Both the position numbers and the translations under genes were made by a program. From the NCBI GenBank assembly GCA_963809815.1, contig CAWELM010000018.1, positions 76,632-140,631 on the forward strand: DNA of 64,000 nucleotides. The letters run 5' to 3'. Positions 62,184-64,000 of the stretch are shown in pieces. This DNA comes from CAVVJA01 sp963809815 (GTDB lineage Bacteria; Actinomycetota; Actinomycetes; Mycobacteriales; Jatrophihabitantaceae). Within the stretch, counting starts at the first letter, position 1, and each line of letters begins with the position of its first letter. The notes beneath the pieces are model-generated. The model saw nothing but the letters and a program-made list of their open reading frames with translations, was not told the DNA's origin and did not search any database.

Positions 62184-62861
62184 TTACTGCCACGAGTCGA
62201 TGATGCCGACTAGCTCCGACAGCCGGGTCACGATGGCATCCGGTTCGCCGCCCACCGGGCCGCGCTGCGAAGCCGGGATGGTGCTGTGCGGGATCCAGAC
62301 CGCTTTCATGCCCACGGACTTCGCCCCATGGATGTCGTCGAACAGTCGATCGCCGACGAAGACCGCGTCGGCCGGATCTGCGACGCCGACCGCGGCGAGC
62401 GCCGCGCGGAACGCCTCGGCGTGCGGTTTCGTCCACGCGATCTCGGAGGTGTAGACGGCACCGTCGATGAGGGCCAACACCTCGTCCCGTTCAAAGATGC
62501 GGTCGTGGTGGTCCCGAGGCCACAGCGTGTTCGATAGCACCCCGATCCGGATGCCACGCTCTCGTAGCGCCGCGAACAACGCCGGCACGTCCGGATCGAT
62601 GTAGGTATGCGGCGTCCACCAGTCGTGATAGGCGGCGAGCTGTACGTCCGACGAGTCCACTCCGGCCGCGTCGAGCACCTCGGCCAGCGTGGCGCTGCGT
62701 TGTTCGTCGCGCGAGCGGAGCCAGGCGGCGTCCTCGGCGGCACTCAGCCGGGCGGCGATAGACGCATCGCCGGTCGCAGCCAGCCATGCCTCGTTCGGAT
62801 CGATGGTGTGCCACGGCGTGAGCGTTCCGCCCCAGTCGAAAATGACAGCTCGGACGGTCAT
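62184..62861 (-). CDS. HAD family hydrolase
   Basis: 225 residues. Motif I is VIFDWGGTLTPW (nucleophile Asp9; the usual second Asp is Gly), motif II GVLSNTLWP, motif III KPHAEAFRAAL and motif IV VFVGDRLFDDIHGAKSVGMKAVWI. The DxGGT variant occurs in a subset of HAD proteins and may lower or alter phosphatase activity. Substrate unknown. Confidence 0.88.
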   Translation of the reverse strand: MTVRAVIFDWGGTLTPWHTIDPNEAWLAATGDASIAARLSAAEDAAWLRSRDEQRSATLAEVLDAAGVDSSDVQLAAYHDWWTPHTYIDPDVPALFAALRERGIRIGVLSNTLWPRDHHDRIFERDEVLALIDGAVYTSEIAWTKPHAEAFRAALAAVGVADPADAVFVGDRLFDDIHGAKSVGMKAVWIPHSTIPASQRGPVGGEPDAIVTRLSELVGIIDSWQ

Positions 62862-62874
62862 GTAGCGCGGGACA

Positions 62875-63742
62875 CTAAAACAGCACCGTCGACAACGTGC
62901 CGATCCGGCGCATGCCGAGCCGCTCGTACAGGCGGCGAGCTGGGTAATTGAAGTCGTTTACGTACAGGCTGACCCGCGGTGCGAGTTGCAAGGCGTAGTC
63001 GATTACGGCGGCCATTGCTCCGGTACCGACTCCGCGACCGCGCATGTCGGGACGCACCCACACGCCCTGCACCTGACAGCACTGGGACGAGACAGCCGCG
63101 AGCTCCGCCTTGAAGAGCACTGCGCCGCGGTCGTCCAGGCGAACCAGGGCGTGCCCGGCCGCGATCAACTGCGTCAGGCGAACCCGATAGCCTGGCCGGT
63201 CCGCGCTGTCCGCCGGAGTCAGCCCGAGTTCCTCTTCGAACATCGCAAACGCCGCTGGGAGATAGCGGCCGACATCCTCGAAGTCCGCCGGCCGCACCGC
63301 CGGATCGATGGGGAGCGAGGGAACGCGATCGATCACGAGCAACGGCTGCGACGCCCGGATCATGCGAGCGGTTCCCCACCGCCGCGACAGCGACGGCCAC
63401 AGGATCGCCACGGCCGACGCCGGCCCGACGATGGACGAGCAGGCCCGGCGGCGGTTCGCGAGATGGCGGCCCGAGCACCGTCCAGGAGGCGAAGTCGCCG
63501 CCGACCGGGATGAGGTTGCCTCCGCAGAATGCGACGGCGGACAGCTGGCCCGGGTCGCCCACACCCACCACGTCCCCGCCGAGTCGGGTGCCGTCAAGAG
63601 TGCGGGCCGCTTCGACTCGCGCCGCGACTACGGTGTTCGCCACCGGGTCGGCCACGAGCAGCCCGAGTACCTCGTCCAGGTCTCGGTCGTCGAGAACCCG
63701 CACGGCATCGCGGCGCCGAAGCGCGGGGCGGACGGCGGTCAT
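62875..63742 (-). pseudogene. DUF4081/GNAT acetyltransferase, interrupted by a one-base frameshift
   Basis: Two overlapping frames make one family member. The N-terminal half (ATG 63742: RPALRRRDAVRVLDDRDLDE ... LSAVAFCGGNLIPVGGDFASW) is in one frame; the C-terminal half (SGRHLANRRRACSSIVGPAS ... RGRGVGTGAMAAVIDYALQL) is in the next. Joining them after the GGDFASWTVLG codons with a single base removed near 63466-63474, in a run reading GGCGGCCCGAG, restores the length and motif order of the family (Rv2867c-like). Upstream neighbour in actinobacteria of ispG. Whether it is a real mutation or a sequencing error cannot be decided here. Confidence 0.8.
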
Positions 63743-63821
63743 GCGAAGCGAGGCTACCGTCCCCGCGCTCCCCGTGGCGTGCGCAACAGGCATGATCGGC
63801 CGGATGGATCAGGAGGCACGA

Positions 63822-64000
63822 ATGGTTGAGCCGGTGCGGGATGGCCGGTCGATCTCGGACGAGCCGAGCAGCGGAATCGGCCGATTGCGGCAGGCGGCGA
63901 TCTACCGCGCCGGTGTCTATGGCCGACGCCCCAAGATCCCCACGAGCTGGCCCGGGCTCGAAGCCAAGGCGCAGGCCGTGTTGTCCCGGCGCGCCTGGGC
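63822..64000 (+). CDS. FMN-dependent alpha-hydroxy-acid oxidase, N-terminus (cut by window edge)
   Basis: 59 residues visible from ATG 63822 after AGGAGG with a 5-base spacer. RLRQAAIYRAGVYGRRPKIPTSWPGLEAKAQAVLSRRAW resembles the N-terminus of lactate 2-monooxygenase/glycolate-oxidase-type proteins (xxIYxxGxxGxRPxxPxxxxxLExxAxxxLxxxAW). The catalytic His and FMN-binding residues would lie beyond the edge. An ATG at 63804 in the same frame is possible. Confidence 0.65.
   Translation, partial: MVEPVRDGRSISDEPSSGIGRLRQAAIYRAGVYGRRPKIPTSWPGLEAKAQAVLSRRAW

Overview
The window is a 64 kb piece of a high-GC Gram-positive (actinobacterial) chromosome. The backbone follows the order seen in mycobacteria and relatives: miaB-rny-recX-recA-DUF3046; lhr-nei2; pspA-tetR-clgR-cinA-pgsA-rimO-argA; ftsK; dapA-thyX; dapB-pepR; pnp-rpsO-ribF-truB; rbfA-DUF503-infB-ylxR-nusA-rimP. 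GTG starts, ATGA stop/start overlaps, TTGAC-type promoters, leaderless genes, an actinobacterial SOS box and a PafBC-type recA promoter fit this. RNase Y argues against Mycobacterium itself; I cannot name a genus.

Layout. 1-5.6 kb: tRNA modification, RNA decay and the DNA-damage core, with recA carrying two damage-responsive elements. 5.7-7.9 kb: an intact IS110-family element and an acetyltransferase gene flanked by tandem repeats. 8-13.5 kb: Lhr helicase-nuclease and Nei glycosylase. 13.6-20.4 kb: envelope stress (PspA, ClgR), phospholipid synthesis (PgsA), RimO, an ArgA-type acetyltransferase and a PLP decarboxylase. 20.5-26.9 kb: FtsK, a sulfur cassette (DUF4395 membrane protein, Cys leader peptide, cysteine dioxygenase, rhodanese), DapA and ThyX. 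27-31 kb: accessory genes. 31-36 kb: the most unusual locus. 36-40.6 kb: GNAT, DUF2461, DapB, M16 peptidase and a macrodomain protein. 40.7-46 kb: an Rrf2 regulator, a complete sulfate ABC importer and an ArsR/SRPBCC pair. 46-58.4 kb: pnp through rimP. 58.6-64 kb: ferritin-like proteins, an ABC-2 exporter, a HAD protein, a frameshifted DUF4081 acetyltransferase and the start of an FMN-dependent alpha-hydroxy-acid oxidase.

The best candidate for an undescribed system is at 31.0-36.1 kb. A small SARP regulator and a 74-residue protein lie divergent to an operon. The operon encodes two paralogous 62/66-residue peptides with a leader-like half and an Asn/Ala-rich half; an 805-residue fusion of a PqqD-like domain, an M50-type membrane metalloprotease (HETGH) and a MinD/ParA-like ATPase (KGGVGKTT); and an exported protein with three CxxC repeats. 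Three heptamers spaced exactly 11 bp lie upstream of the peptides, the classical layout of a SARP operator, and a strong hairpin follows each peptide gene. I read it as a peptide recognition, cleavage and export pathway; no RiPP-modifying enzyme is encoded nearby.

The sulfur genes may form a regulon: the cysteine dioxygenase leader and the sulfate-importer promoter share a spaced motif (CTATT-N6-GTAGAG-N2-TAG), and an Rrf2 regulator sits beside the importer. The DNA-repair genes may form another: recA has an SOS box and a PafBC-type promoter, and lhr has a near-match placed for leaderless transcription. A palindromic repeat recurs beside recA and between the SRPBCC gene and pnp.
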